A DNA stretch of 55,263 nt from an uncultured Clostridia bacterium (GCA_937884975.1 CAKZZS010000055.1:1-55263), one strand, 5' to 3'; positions 9,801 to 17,211 are shown, numbered from the stretch's first letter. Numbers and translations are program-made. The notes: generated by a model from the letters alone, not told the origin.

Positions 9801-10982
9801 GACAGACTCTGGCTTGTAAAGGCGGTTTGCGAATATGTTAAAGCTACCGGGGACTCAAAAATTCTTTATGAAAACGCGCCGTTTCTCAAGTGCGAACAGT
9901 TAAAGGAAAACGAAACGGAAAGATATATTGAAACCTATCCGTCGGAAGAGTACGGGGCGATTTTTGACCACTGCGTAAGAGCAATTGAAAAAAGCCTTGT
10001 TTTCGGAAAGAACGGTCTTCCGCTGATTTTGGGCGGTGACTGGAACGACGGGTACAACACCGTAGGCAGAAAGGGAAACGGAGAGAGCGTATGGCTCGGC
10101 GAATTTCTTATAACGGTGCTTGAGGACTTTTGCGCGCTCTGCGACGAAAAGAGAAAGGAAAAATACTCTTCACTTGCCGCTTCGCTTCGTCAGGCAATTG
10201 ATAAAAACGCGTATTCCGACGAAAGATATGTAAGAGCCTTTCTTGACGACGGGAGCGCTCTCGGGAACGAAGACAGCGAGGAATGTAAAATCGACTCGCT
10301 CTCCCAGTCCTTTGCGGTATTTTGTAAAATGCCCGACAAAAAAAGAGTGACGGCGGCGCTTGAAAACGCCGAAAGTCAACTTGTTGACAGAGAGCACGGA
10401 CTCATAAAGCTTTTTTCGGAAGGCTTTGAAAATGACAGGCGCGCAGGCTATATTTCCGCCTATCCCGTAGGGCTTCGGGAAAACGGCGGTCAGTACACCC
10501 ACGCGGCGGTATGGCTGTGCAAGGCGTTTATTGAAAACGGTCAGGCGGACAAGGGATACGAGCTGCTCTCGCTTTTAAATCCGCTCAATAAGTACGAAAA
10601 CGTTTCAGACGCAAAAATGTATATGACGGAGCCTTACTTTCTTGCAGGCGACGTGTATTCGGCAAAGGGCGTCTGCGGCAGAGGCGGCTGGTCAATTTAT
10701 TCGGGTAGCGCAGGCTGGTATTACAAAACCGTTATAGAGGACATCTTCGGAATTAAAAAAGAGGGTAAAAAAATCTTTATTAAGCCGAGCTTTCCGTCGG
10801 AATGGGATAAATGCGTTCTCACTCTCACTCTTGAAGAAGAAAAATACGAAATCGAGTATTTCAGAAATTCAAATACCGGACTTTTTATTGACGGTGAAAA
10901 AAGCGACTTTCTCACCCTTGACGGCAAAAGTCATAAAATAATTGTAAATTTCTGTGGAAAAACGAATGAGTGTATGGTATAA
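3837..10982 (+). CDS. Cyclic beta-1,2-glucan synthase-like protein (GT84 plus GH94)
   Basis: A membrane protein of about 2,380 residues built like NdvB/ChvB. In order: an N-terminal region; membrane segments near residues 210-250; a glycosyltransferase domain with a DxD-type motif (LALDSDTRL, about 415) and an RLHRW motif (about 560); more membrane segments to about 790; a glucoamylase-like domain; beta-sandwich regions; and a C-terminal GH94 phosphorylase domain (about 1,880-2,360) with EGDCMHWFH and the catalytic-Asp motif GGDWNDG. In known enzymes these domains polymerise UDP-glucose, cyclise the chain and trim it by phosphorolysis. The start is uncertain: ATG 3837 is chosen, but an in-frame TTG lies at 3822 and the SD (GGAG, 3818) suits neither well. 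Product and role here are inferred. Confidence 0.85.
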   Translation: MKTAQIRKNLKKSIRKLYKQYSFCLKTNTNAWLTDNYYCFERDAKQLEKFFSSVRNRSVCSLLSDIYEKCQPIFDNSLFSDEKSQAKILNDEGTSILFFEYAPIILKSIILIRAGEKPEDELLTEKCVRALKAVDETDYEQLCKDFCENEKLLETDSYYSLFPPEVKSVYRKRIFSLSKKDGKSEKQIIEKLLGDQRHIGFRLFKKRENKNTFLVFIEILLAVLFALSISLFLRKPLLFILFLFPVWQILDSFISVSQMKKNPPKQILRLEGDCVPDNAKTLVTVSMLLPNAKNCSQTEKHLTRLYSSNRDKNIYFCLLVDKKEFSSPEKPDDKANINALSRVIEKLNAAYSNRFLLFVRGREYSKTGSVFTGKNRKMGALCSLVKLIRRNENDFETIVGDKSVIEDFKYILALDSDTRLGFMTAHKLIMTALHPLNRAVVDKESRAVKSGYGIFSLRVQNRVLEENDTSFSLLMSGSGGSSAYDELCSERFSDVFDSGIFAGKGLIDVKAYDEVILDRFKDEKILSHDIIEGEFLKTLFVSDAQVQDSFPKSEHSYLSRLHRWIRGDWQNIGFLLPSPSALKGNEKNSLSFISRYKLFENLRRSVTAVFALLLLVSSVFFSNPIREVMISVSLLSVFSGELISFFKALFSGGTAMLSRLYYSAAVPEALSRLTQAAINLIMLPVTAFKSASAVLRALFRQLISKKKLLEWTTAADSEKSNNFFRILINNTPSVLTAAILFYFHSPYTVLCGILFLFNILFEYFSQKPIKRDDGEIDALTKERLLSHAAAQWKYYEDYSSGKDNYLPADNVQFSPVFRVAHRTSPTNIGLMLVCVLMAEKSGFIGEKEMLERIEKSVTSIEKLEKYRGNLYNWYDTLTLSPLEPRFVSTVDSGNLLCSLTALKQGLKGYGKNTKRTRELINRIEKIIDETDLTFLYNKKRHLFHIGFDVTENALSSSYYDLMMSEARMTSYFAVSRRTVDKKHWGALSRLPGKAGRYTGPLSWSGTMFEYFMPNIFLPAKKNTFSYEGLRFCLYCQSLYAKKKKIPWGVSESAFYSFDSDYNYQYKAHGINRLRLSRANENDVVISPYSSYLALPFSPKKASANIKRLERLHLLGPYGLYEAADFTRDRTENREYRIIKSYMAHHIGMSMLSVFNATDSFAVQKLFMSDLDMAAGNALLDEQIPTYTPILKNISKRTKKQKDERRERFVKERNSFSVLNPKAQAYSNGEWTLTVCENGVTKSTYRDKCIFRHSEDMLFSPNSVTAIFRANGVKKHFSPFMNLDEKEKYSCVFKENEAQITYLDSDVKLTQRLSVHRFLPLEKRSFTLQNLSKRRLDGELIIYLEPCLTDFQTQKSHPAFSNLFVTDSFDEKEKILSFSRRDKNFDNQMALSCGFLKDTPFSFTCKRENVLKRPYGIFSLENFDNNFSAQSGIPDCCGLFSVRVSLSPKEKKTFTLFFAAEKDSKKSEEIIVSGRRNGSLSSFENANAVLGSSSQTSVLAREILPNLIFTPVLKEKTVNAISKNERAVDALWSMGISGDRPIILFPFESTGDLTFLSRLLKIHTCFINSFIKNDLVILCDSQRKNEIKRFLKEEGKSRGDIFIIEKDKYDESAVNFLYACCSFLAENKIEEKKQENRFSKIKILCGKRKESENSLLKDGYEINVSPVLPWCFIYSDDCFGTLLTDKGPGFSYYSNSFLNKLTPWSNDTRTDLNGEMLLIKTENGYYNPLLQSNVTFLKDKAVYKSICDNIEFTVEINVENGEKHILLKALNLTDKKRSIKAIYSAEPVLSFEKGKERLLKIENTDEKITFSNPLNTDFNGKMTLSTPDADILIFDKLSLFGGEWKKHSNKISAYPVAALGKEILLEKEAEISFTLGYEGGEKSTISKLKNEIEIHSPDKNLDALVNTFLPIQIIRGRLQARTGFYQCSGAYGFRDQIQDTLSLCVLSPERLRRQIFINASAQFTEGDCMHWFHVLPDGKIKGVRTRYSDDRLWLVKAVCEYVKATGDSKILYENAPFLKCEQLKENETERYIETYPSEEYGAIFDHCVRAIEKSLVFGKNGLPLILGGDWNDGYNTVGRKGNGESVWLGEFLITVLEDFCALCDEKRKEKYSSLAASLRQAIDKNAYSDERYVRAFLDDGSALGNEDSEECKIDSLSQSFAVFCKMPDKKRVTAALENAESQLVDREHGLIKLFSEGFENDRRAGYISAYPVGLRENGGQYTHAAVWLCKAFIENGQADKGYELLSLLNPLNKYENVSDAKMYMTEPYFLAGDVYSAKGVCGRGGWSIYSGSAGWYYKTVIEDIFGIKKEGKKIFIKPSFPSEWDKCVLTLTLEEEKYEIEYFRNSNTGLFIDGEKSDFLTLDGKSHKIIVNFCGKTNECMV

Positions 10983-10983
10983 T
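10955..10983 (+). promoter_or_regulatory. Candidate promoter of lgt-folD
   Basis: -35 TGGAAA (10955-10960), 17-nt spacer, extended -10 TGGTATAAT ending at 10983. It overlaps the stop codon of the glucan synthase gene. Confidence 0.55.
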
Positions 10984-11021
10984 TATATCTTGAATTTGAT
11001 TTACAAAGGAGAGAAAAACTC

Positions 11022-11939
11022 ATGAAGTTTTTCACGGACTATACGAGCGTTAAGTTCACCGGACTTAAGCACATTTTCGACGTGAGTGAAAATTTTCTTG
11101 AAATCGGCGGTATGACGATTAAGTGGTACGGCGTGATTATTGCGTTCGGCTTCCTGCTTGCGGTGCTGTTCGGCGGAAGAATGGCGTATAAGTACAAGGT
11201 AAACCTCAACCATATGGTCGACGTGCTTATTTTCGGAACAGTCGGCGGAATTGTCGGAGCGAGGCTTTACTACGTCATTTTCGAGTGGTCCTACTACAAA
11301 AATCATCTTGGCGAAATCGTACAGATATGGAACGGCGGACTTGCGATTTACGGCGGAATTATCGGCGGACTGATTATGGCTTATTTCGTCTGCAAAAAGC
11401 ATGAGATGAGCATGGGTCAGTTACTTGACTTCATCGGCATGAGCCTTCTTATCGGTCAGGGAATCGGCCGCTGGGGAAATTTCGCAAATCAGGAGGCTTT
11501 CGGCACAAACACCACCGCTCCGTGGGGAATGTTAAGCGATAAAACAACGGCTTATCTTACCGAGCATTTTTCGGAAATTACCGCAAAGGGAATTACAATT
11601 GACCCCTCACAGCCCGTTCACCCGACCTTCCTTTACGAATCGCTTTGGTGCCTTCTCGGCTTTGCCATTCTTTACTTTTTGAGCAGAAAATACTATAAAT
11701 TCAACGGTCAGCTTTTCTTATGCTACGCTATATGGTACGGCTTAGGCAGAACCATAATCGAGGGCTTTCGGACGGACAGCCTTTACCTTGCGGCTACAAA
11801 TATCCGGGTTTCCCAGGCTCTCTCATTAGGACTTGTAATCTGCTGTACGCTTTTACTCATAGCAAAGTTTGTTGAACTGAAAAAGAACCCTGCAGGGGAA
11901 AATAAAGAGGTGGCAACGGAAAATGGCTCTGATAATTGA
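11022..11939 (+). CDS. lgt: Prolipoprotein diacylglyceryl transferase
   Basis: Transfers diacylglycerol from phosphatidylglycerol to the lipobox cysteine of prelipoproteins, at the cytoplasmic membrane. 305 residues with about seven hydrophobic segments. Family motifs: YGVIIAFGFLLAV, GARLYYVIFEW, WNGGLAIYGGIIGG, the signature GRWGNFANQEAFG with its essential Arg/Asn, HPTFLYES and RTIIEGFRTDSL. The RBS AAAGGAGAG gives a clear start. The 3' end overlaps folD by 17 bases in another frame, suggesting translational coupling. Confidence 0.96.
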   Translation: MKFFTDYTSVKFTGLKHIFDVSENFLEIGGMTIKWYGVIIAFGFLLAVLFGGRMAYKYKVNLNHMVDVLIFGTVGGIVGARLYYVIFEWSYYKNHLGEIVQIWNGGLAIYGGIIGGLIMAYFVCKKHEMSMGQLLDFIGMSLLIGQGIGRWGNFANQEAFGTNTTAPWGMLSDKTTAYLTEHFSEITAKGITIDPSQPVHPTFLYESLWCLLGFAILYFLSRKYYKFNGQLFLCYAIWYGLGRTIIEGFRTDSLYLAATNIRVSQALSLGLVICCTLLLIAKFVELKKNPAGENKEVATENGSDN

Positions 11940-12777
11940 CGGAAAAAAAGTATCCTCGGCGGTTAAAGAGGATGTTAAAAAAAGTGTGGAAGAACTTAAA
12001 AAGCAGGGCGTAAATCCCTGTCTTGCGGTTATAATCGTCGGTAATAATCCGGCTTCAAGAACGTATGTGAACAACAAGAAAAAAGCGTGTGAGGAAACGG
12101 GGATTATTTCAAAGGAAATTGCCCTTGACGAGGGCACCTCAACCGAGCAGTTACTTGAAATAATCGAAAAGCTGAACCTTGACAGAGACGTAAACGGAAT
12201 ACTCTGTCAGCTTCCCGTACCCGGGCACATTGACGAAAGCAAGGTAATTTCCGCAATTTCTCCCGATAAGGACGTTGACGCTTTTCACGCGGTAAACGTC
12301 GGAAAGCTTCTTCAGGGTGTTCAGAGCTTTCAGCCCTGTACGCCTGCAGGCATAATTAAAATGCTCGATTATTACAATATCGGAATTGAGGGTAAAAACT
12401 GCGTTATTATCGGCAGAAGCAATATTGTCGGCAAGCCTATGTCAATGCTGCTTTTACAGAAAAACGGCACGGTTACAATTGCCCATTCAAAGACGAAAAA
12501 CCTTAAGGAAATTACAAAAACCGCCGATATTCTTGTTGCGGCGGTCGGAAGGGCGAATTTTGTCACTGCCGATATGGTTAAGGACGGCGCGGTTGTTATT
12601 GACGTCGGAATTAACAGAAATGAAGACGGAAAGCTCTGCGGCGACGTTTTATTTGACGAGGTCGAAAAAAAGGCGTCATATATCACTCCCGTCCCCGGCG
12701 GAGTTGGTCCCATGACCGTATCAATGCTTCTTGAAAACACCGTTACGGCGGCAAAAATTCAGAATAATTTAAAATAA
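11923..12777 (+). CDS. folD: Bifunctional methylenetetrahydrofolate dehydrogenase / methenyl-THF cyclohydrolase
   Basis: Interconverts 5,10-methylene-, 5,10-methenyl- and 10-formyl-tetrahydrofolate in cytosolic one-carbon metabolism. 284 residues, standard length. The catalytic lysine is K54 in YVNNKKKACEE. Other motifs: GILCQLPVPGHI, KDVDAFH, the dinucleotide-binding IIGRSNIVGKPM, and TPVPGGVGPMT near the end. It overlaps lgt by 17 bases and is probably translated from the same message. Confidence 0.97.
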   Translation: MALIIDGKKVSSAVKEDVKKSVEELKKQGVNPCLAVIIVGNNPASRTYVNNKKKACEETGIISKEIALDEGTSTEQLLEIIEKLNLDRDVNGILCQLPVPGHIDESKVISAISPDKDVDAFHAVNVGKLLQGVQSFQPCTPAGIIKMLDYYNIGIEGKNCVIIGRSNIVGKPMSMLLLQKNGTVTIAHSKTKNLKEITKTADILVAAVGRANFVTADMVKDGAVVIDVGINRNEDGKLCGDVLFDEVEKKASYITPVPGGVGPMTVSMLLENTVTAAKIQNNLK

Positions 12778-12781
12778 TGAA

Positions 12782-12810
12782 TTGACAGACTCAAAACTCA
12801 ATGCTAAACT
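12782..12810 (+). promoter_or_regulatory. Promoter of bioY
   Basis: -35 TTGACA (12782-12787), 17-nt spacer, -10 TAAACT (12805-12810), starting 5 bases after the folD stop. The -10 overlaps the left arm of the inverted repeat at 12806-12839. Confidence 0.7.
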
Positions 12811-12839
12811 CTCCTTGGACTTTTTTACAAGGGGAGTTT
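12806..12839 (+). promoter_or_regulatory. Inverted repeat spanning the bioY -10 box and ribosome binding site
   Basis: Arms of 12 nt, AAACTCTCCTTG (12806-12817) and CAAGGGGAGTTT (12828-12839), pair fully with one G-U and a 10-nt loop. The right arm contains the bioY Shine-Dalgarno GGGGAG (12831-12836). In a read-through folD transcript the hairpin would hide the SD or act as a weak terminator (only four T follow). As DNA it covers the -10 box and start site and could be an operator. It does not match the BirA consensus. Confidence 0.75.
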
Positions 12840-12840
12840 T

Positions 12841-13398
12841 ATGTTGGAAAAAAAGAAGCTTAATGTTAAGGATATTTCACTTATTGCCCTGTTTGCGGCG
12901 GTAATGGCGGTATGCGCGTGGCTGACCTTTCCCGTGTCGCCCGTACCCGTTACGCTTCAGACCTTCGGCGTCTTTCTGACGCTGTTGCTTTTAGGCGGAA
13001 GAAACGGCACTTTTTCAATTCTCATTTACATTCTTCTCGGTCTTGCAGGCGCTCCTGTTTTTTCCGGCTTTAAGGGCGGACCCTCCGCGCTTCTCGGACC
13101 TACGGGCGGATACATTACGGGCTTCATTTTTATCGGGCTTATCTTTCTTTTATGCGAAAAGCTTATAAGCGACTCCCTGACAGCAAAAACCGTTTCGCTT
13201 TTAATCGGTCTTGCGGTCTGTTACGTCTTCGGCACGCTGTGGTTTACCTTTGTATTTAACGGAGAAGAAAAGGTAACGTTTTATTCGGCTCTTTCAATGT
13301 GCGTTCTGCCGTTTATCATTCCCGACCTGTTAAAGCTTATTGCGGCAGTTTTATTAAGCAAGGCTCTTAAACCCGTACTCAGCAAATCCGTACGCTGA
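12841..13398 (+). CDS. bioY: Biotin transporter BioY (ECF substrate-binding component)
   Basis: Integral membrane protein of 185 residues that binds and imports biotin, alone or with an ECF energy-coupling module, which is absent from the window. Family features: an N-terminal ALFAAVMAVCAWLTFP helix, PVTLQTFGVFL, GAPVFSGFKGG and GPTGGYITGF. About six hydrophobic segments. The SD GGGGAG is only 4 nt from ATG 12841; TTG 12844 is an alternative start. Biotin would serve the carrier protein at 53659. Confidence 0.93.
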   Translation: MLEKKKLNVKDISLIALFAAVMAVCAWLTFPVSPVPVTLQTFGVFLTLLLLGGRNGTFSILIYILLGLAGAPVFSGFKGGPSALLGPTGGYITGFIFIGLIFLLCEKLISDSLTAKTVSLLIGLAVCYVFGTLWFTFVFNGEEKVTFYSALSMCVLPFIIPDLLKLIAAVLLSKALKPVLSKSVR

Positions 13399-13413
13399 GT
13401 GCGGATTTTGTTT
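13384..13413 (+). terminator. Terminator overlapping the bioY stop codon
   Basis: 10-bp stem AAATCCGTAC (13384-13393) / GTGCGGATTT (13399-13408) with one G-U, then TGTTT. The bioY TGA lies in the loop. Confidence 0.7.
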
Positions 13414-13438
13414 AATATGGCATTATTTTGTTTTTTTA

Positions 13439-13467
13439 TTGAAAAAAATGTATATTTATGCTATTAT
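13439..13467 (+). promoter_or_regulatory. Promoter of putP
   Basis: -35 TTGAAA (13439-13444), 17-nt spacer, -10 TATTAT (13462-13467), 35 bases before the start codon. Confidence 0.7.
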
Positions 13468-13502
13468 TATTTATTATATAAAAAATAGAAGGGGGAAAGC
13501 AA

Positions 13503-15005
13503 ATGAACACGCAGGTAATCATAATATTTGCTCTTTACGTTCTGATGATGATAGGCATCGGAATTCTTTTCTACAAAAAGAACAATTCCATTAAAGACTA
13601 TGTGCTCGGCGGAAGAAGCCTTAACCCCTGGGTTACGGCAATGAGCGCGCAGGCGTCGGATATGAGCGGTTGGCTTTTAACCGGTCTTCCGGGTCTTGCG
13701 TACATCTCCTTGGCAGGTACAAAGGAAGCTGTCTGGACTGCTTTGGGTCTTGGACTCGGCACCTATCTCAACTGGCTTTTCGTTGCAAAGCGTTTTCGCG
13801 CGTACACCGAAGCGGCAGGCGATTCGCTGACAATGCCGACTTATTTCGAAGCGCGTTTCAGGGTAAAAAGCAAGGCTCTTAAAATAATCTGCGCTATGTT
13901 CATTCTTTTCTTTTTCCTCATTTATACCGCTTCAATGTTTGTTGCAGGCGCAAAGCTTTTTGTAAACGTATTCGGCATTTCTTACGGTAAGGCTCTCGCA
14001 TTAGGCGCGGTTGTTATTATCACCTACACCACCCTCGGCGGCTTTCTTGCGGTTTCGTGGACGGATTTTATTCAGGGAATTCTTATGTTCTGCTCCCTTG
14101 TTGCAGTTCCTCTGATTATGATTTTCAAGGACCCGAGAGTTCCTTCAGCAGACGGGATTGCGGCTGTTAAGGACGGATTTTTAAACATCTTCCCCGACAG
14201 TAATTTTTCAGGTCTCGTTATAGCCTCTGCTCTCGCGTGGGGTCTCGGCTATTTCGGTCAGCCTCACATACTTGCAAGATTTATGGGTATCAAAAAGCCG
14301 TCGGGCATCCGCCCTGCAAGAGTAATCTCAATGATATGGGTTATTATTTCAATGGCAGGCGCGCTTATGGTCGGTATGGTCGGAAAGGTTTTCTTTAAGG
14401 GCACTCCCCTTTTAGACAAGGAAACGGTATTTATGGACTCCATTCAGGCGCTGTGTCCGCCTATTCTTGCAGGCATTCTGCTTTCGGCTATTCTTGCGGC
14501 GATTATGTCAACGGCTGATTCCCAGCTTCTTGTTTCTTCATCCGCATTTGCAAACGATATCTACGCCGCCTTTGACAAAAAGGCAAGCGACAAAAAGCTT
14601 ATGTGGATTTCAAGAGCGTCCGTTATAGTCATTTCGCTTATCGCCGTTGCAATTGCTGCAAATCCCGAAAGCGAGGTTTTCGGAATAGTTTCTTACGCCT
14701 GGGCAGGCTTCGGCGCGGCATTCGGTCCGGCAGTCCTCTTCTCGATTTTCTGGAAGAGAATGAACGCTCCGGGCGTTTACGCAGGCATTATTTCCGGCGG
14801 CATTTCAACTATTATTTTCCATTTCCTGGGCACACTTAATATTGAGGGCTTCTGGGGAAAGATTTTCGGCATTTACGAAATTCTGCCGGCGTTTATTATT
14901 TCATCAATTCTCATTGTTGTTGTTTCGCTTCTTACAAAGGCTCCGTCCGAAGAAATTCAGGAGGAGTTTGAAAAGGCAAAGCAGCTTGCAAATGCAAAGG
15001 ACTAA
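13503..15005 (+). CDS. putP: Sodium/proline symporter
   Basis: Sodium:solute symporter family protein, 500 residues with about 13 hydrophobic segments, matching PutP length. Shows the PutP-type N-terminal stretch DYVLGGRSLNPWVTAMSAQASDMSGW split across the first and second segments, the GTYLNWLFVAKRFR loop and the SSS region LSAILAAIMSTADSQLLVSSSAF. Imports proline (possibly related solutes) driven by Na+. RBS AGGGGGAAAG. The next gene begins 13 bases after its stop, so the FemAB-Alr pair may be read from the same promoter. Confidence 0.92.
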   Translation: MNTQVIIIFALYVLMMIGIGILFYKKNNSIKDYVLGGRSLNPWVTAMSAQASDMSGWLLTGLPGLAYISLAGTKEAVWTALGLGLGTYLNWLFVAKRFRAYTEAAGDSLTMPTYFEARFRVKSKALKIICAMFILFFFLIYTASMFVAGAKLFVNVFGISYGKALALGAVVIITYTTLGGFLAVSWTDFIQGILMFCSLVAVPLIMIFKDPRVPSADGIAAVKDGFLNIFPDSNFSGLVIASALAWGLGYFGQPHILARFMGIKKPSGIRPARVISMIWVIISMAGALMVGMVGKVFFKGTPLLDKETVFMDSIQALCPPILAGILLSAILAAIMSTADSQLLVSSSAFANDIYAAFDKKASDKKLMWISRASVIVISLIAVAIAANPESEVFGIVSYAWAGFGAAFGPAVLFSIFWKRMNAPGVYAGIISGGISTIIFHFLGTLNIEGFWGKIFGIYEILPAFIISSILIVVVSLLTKAPSEEIQEEFEKAKQLANAKD

Positions 15006-15018
15006 AGAGGTAATTAAA

Positions 15019-16053
15019 GTGATAGAAAGAGTTAATTCACAAAATCTTGAAGAGTACGAAAGCTTTATAAAAAGTCACCCCAAGGGTCTTTTTCAGCACT
15101 CGTCAAAATGGGGAAAGGTAAAAGACGCGTGGAAATGGGAAGCAATAATGCTAAAGGATGACAACGGCGTTATAAAAGGCTCAGCTTCCGTTTTAATCCG
15201 CTTTATCCCCGTGGTTAAGTATTCGCTTTTCTATGTTTGCCGAGGCTTTGCCGCCGACGAGGACGATTTTGAAACCTTTGACGCTCTTTTTGACGGTCTT
15301 CTGGACCTTGCGAAGGAATACAAGGCTTACTGCATTAAAATCGACCCCGAAATCACGGTTAAAAATGAGGAATACAAAAAGCATCTTCTTGAAAAAGGCT
15401 TTAAGGAGCTTAATCCCGGTTGTATGGATTTTGAAAACGTCCAGCCGAGGTTTGTTTACTGCTTTGACTACAACGGTATGAACGAGGAAGAGCTTATGCT
15501 CACCTTCAAGCCCGACTACCGCACGCGTATAAGAAAGGCTCCCAAAAAGGGAGTTGAGGTTAAGGTAATGGGCGTTGAAGCGCTTGACGACTTTGTTTCA
15601 ATAATGAAAGAAACGGGCGAACGCGACGGCTTCTCTACACGTCCGAAATGGTATTTTGAAAAAATACTTAACTGTATGGGCGAGGACGCAAGGCTCTATA
15701 TGGCGTATTACGAAGGCAAGGCTATTGCAGGCACTCTTGCAATAAAATGGGGTCAGAACGTAATGAAATATCAGTACGGCGCTTCCTCAAACGCCCACAG
15801 AAACGTGTATCCGAACTACGCTTTGCAGTGGGCTATGATGCAGTGGGGTATGGAATGCGGCTGTAAGGTGTATGATTTCGGCGGAATAAGCGGCGACTGT
15901 CAGAACCCAGACAACCCCCATTACGGTCTTTGGCGCTTCAAGCACGGCTTCGGCGGTTATATGAAGGAGTTTATAGGCGAATTTGACTATGTTTTAAAGC
16001 CTGTTGTATACAAGGGCTTTAATATCGCAAATGAAATCAGGAAAAAATTATGA
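15019..16053 (+). CDS. FemAB-family aminoacyltransferase (peptidoglycan bridge type)
   Basis: 344 residues from GTG 15019, chosen because AGAGG lies 8 nt upstream; the frame is open further upstream but inside putP. FemABX proteins use aminoacyl-tRNA to add amino acids to the stem peptide of lipid II on the inner membrane face. Visible are the N-terminal GNAT-like half (FIKSHPKGLFQHSSKWGKVKD region), KPDYRTRIRKAPKKGVEV, TGERDGFSTR, and the C-terminal GASSNAHRNVYPNYALQW and YDFGGISGD motifs typical of the family. The helical arm seen in some Fem proteins is short or missing. It overlaps the next gene by 4 bases (ATGA). The amino acid added is unknown. Confidence 0.85.
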   Translation: MIERVNSQNLEEYESFIKSHPKGLFQHSSKWGKVKDAWKWEAIMLKDDNGVIKGSASVLIRFIPVVKYSLFYVCRGFAADEDDFETFDALFDGLLDLAKEYKAYCIKIDPEITVKNEEYKKHLLEKGFKELNPGCMDFENVQPRFVYCFDYNGMNEEELMLTFKPDYRTRIRKAPKKGVEVKVMGVEALDDFVSIMKETGERDGFSTRPKWYFEKILNCMGEDARLYMAYYEGKAIAGTLAIKWGQNVMKYQYGASSNAHRNVYPNYALQWAMMQWGMECGCKVYDFGGISGDCQNPDNPHYGLWRFKHGFGGYMKEFIGEFDYVLKPVVYKGFNIANEIRKKL

Positions 16054-17144
16054 ACGAATACGTTATTAAAAAAGAGGATTTAAAGCACAATATTTCTCTT
16101 ATAAAAGAAAAGGCAGGCAACGAGGTAATCGGAGTTTTAAAGGCTGACGGTTACGGGCTCGGCAGGGATTTTCTCTCTTCGGTTCTTAAAGAAGAGGGCA
16201 TTACCTCCTTTGCGGTTGCCGAGGTCAGCGATATTGAGCCGTTGAGAAAAAATGTTCTTGACGAAAACGATTCGCTTCTCATAATGCGTTCAACCTGCCT
16301 TGAAAGCGAAGCTGAAATACTTGTAAACAACAACTGCATTGCAACTGTCGGTTCACTTGACAGCGCCGCAGTTCTGAATGCCGCCGCAGAAAGGGCAGGT
16401 AAGACTGTAAAGGCTAACATAAAAATCGACACGGGTCTTTCGCGTTACGGCTTTTTGCCTGAAGAAACGGATATAATTGAAAGCATTTACCGAAAGACAC
16501 CGAATATTGAGTTTACGGGCATTTACACCCATTTCAGCTCGGCTTTTACTAATGAAGAGCTGACAAGAAAGCAGTTAAACCGTTTTCTGAATACGGTTGA
16601 GCAGCTAAAGCAAAGGGGCATTGACGTCGGCAAGGTTTACGCCGCCTCCTCCCCTGCGCTTCTTAACGTCAGCGGCACCGAGCTTGACGCGGTGAGAATC
16701 GGCTCGGCATTCACGGGAAGAGTTATCACGAAAAGTAAGCTCGATTTAAGAAAAATCGGCGTTTTAAGAAGTCAGGTCATTGAAATTAAAAATATTAAAA
16801 AGGGCGTGTCAGTCGGCTACAGCGGCGACTTCACCGCAAAACGCGACACGGTTCTTGCAATTGTCCCCGTTGGTCATTTTGACGGCTTCGGCTACGAAAA
16901 AGCCCAGGAAATAACCGGTATAGTTTCGCTTCTTCGCCGTATGCTTTCGCCCGTCAAAAGATTTTTAAAAAAAGAATGCCTTACGGTTAAAATCAACGGA
17001 AAAACCGCAAAGGTTGTCGGCGCAGTGGGTCTTACGAACTGCGCGGTTGACGTCACGGGAAAAAATATAAAGCCGGGCGACACGGTTGAAATCGACATTT
17101 CCCCCGTCAATGTAAGCGCCGCGGTTAAAAGAACGTACGAATAA
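16050..17144 (+). CDS. Alanine-racemase-family PLP enzyme
   Basis: 364-residue fold-type III PLP enzyme. K31 in VLKADGYGLG is the Schiff-base lysine; Y257 in VGYSGDF matches the second catalytic base (Tyr265 of Geobacillus Alr). The usual GYADG phosphate-binding motif reads GHFDG here (H276), and the C-terminal motif is GLTNCAVDVTG instead of the common RVCMDQ form, so this is a divergent member. It starts inside the femAB stop (ATGA), implying coupled translation and a shared wall-related role. It could be an alanine, serine or other amino-acid racemase; substrate not determinable here. Confidence 0.8.
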   Translation: MNEYVIKKEDLKHNISLIKEKAGNEVIGVLKADGYGLGRDFLSSVLKEEGITSFAVAEVSDIEPLRKNVLDENDSLLIMRSTCLESEAEILVNNNCIATVGSLDSAAVLNAAAERAGKTVKANIKIDTGLSRYGFLPEETDIIESIYRKTPNIEFTGIYTHFSSAFTNEELTRKQLNRFLNTVEQLKQRGIDVGKVYAASSPALLNVSGTELDAVRIGSAFTGRVITKSKLDLRKIGVLRSQVIEIKNIKKGVSVGYSGDFTAKRDTVLAIVPVGHFDGFGYEKAQEITGIVSLLRRMLSPVKRFLKKECLTVKINGKTAKVVGAVGLTNCAVDVTGKNIKPGDTVEIDISPVNVSAAVKRTYE

Positions 17145-17149
17145 AACAA

Positions 17150-17178
17150 TTGATTTTTAATTAAATATAGAATATAAT
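17150..17178 (+). promoter_or_regulatory. Promoter of the secreted acidic protein
   Basis: -35 TTGATT (17150-17155), 17-nt spacer, -10 TATAAT (17173-17178); SD AAGGAG lies at about 17198. Confidence 0.75.
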
Positions 17179-17211
17179 TGAATTGATATGACACATAAGG
17201 AGTGTGTTTAA

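Noticed and set aside
4343..10927. Antisense ORFs within the glucan synthase gene
   Set aside because: Many open frames on the minus strand, but none has an SD, a recognisable product or an independent promoter; they mirror the coding bias of the plus strand.
14842..15018. Longer N terminus for the FemAB-like protein
   Set aside because: The extension overlaps putP in another frame and has no family similarity; GTG 15019 has AGAGG upstream.
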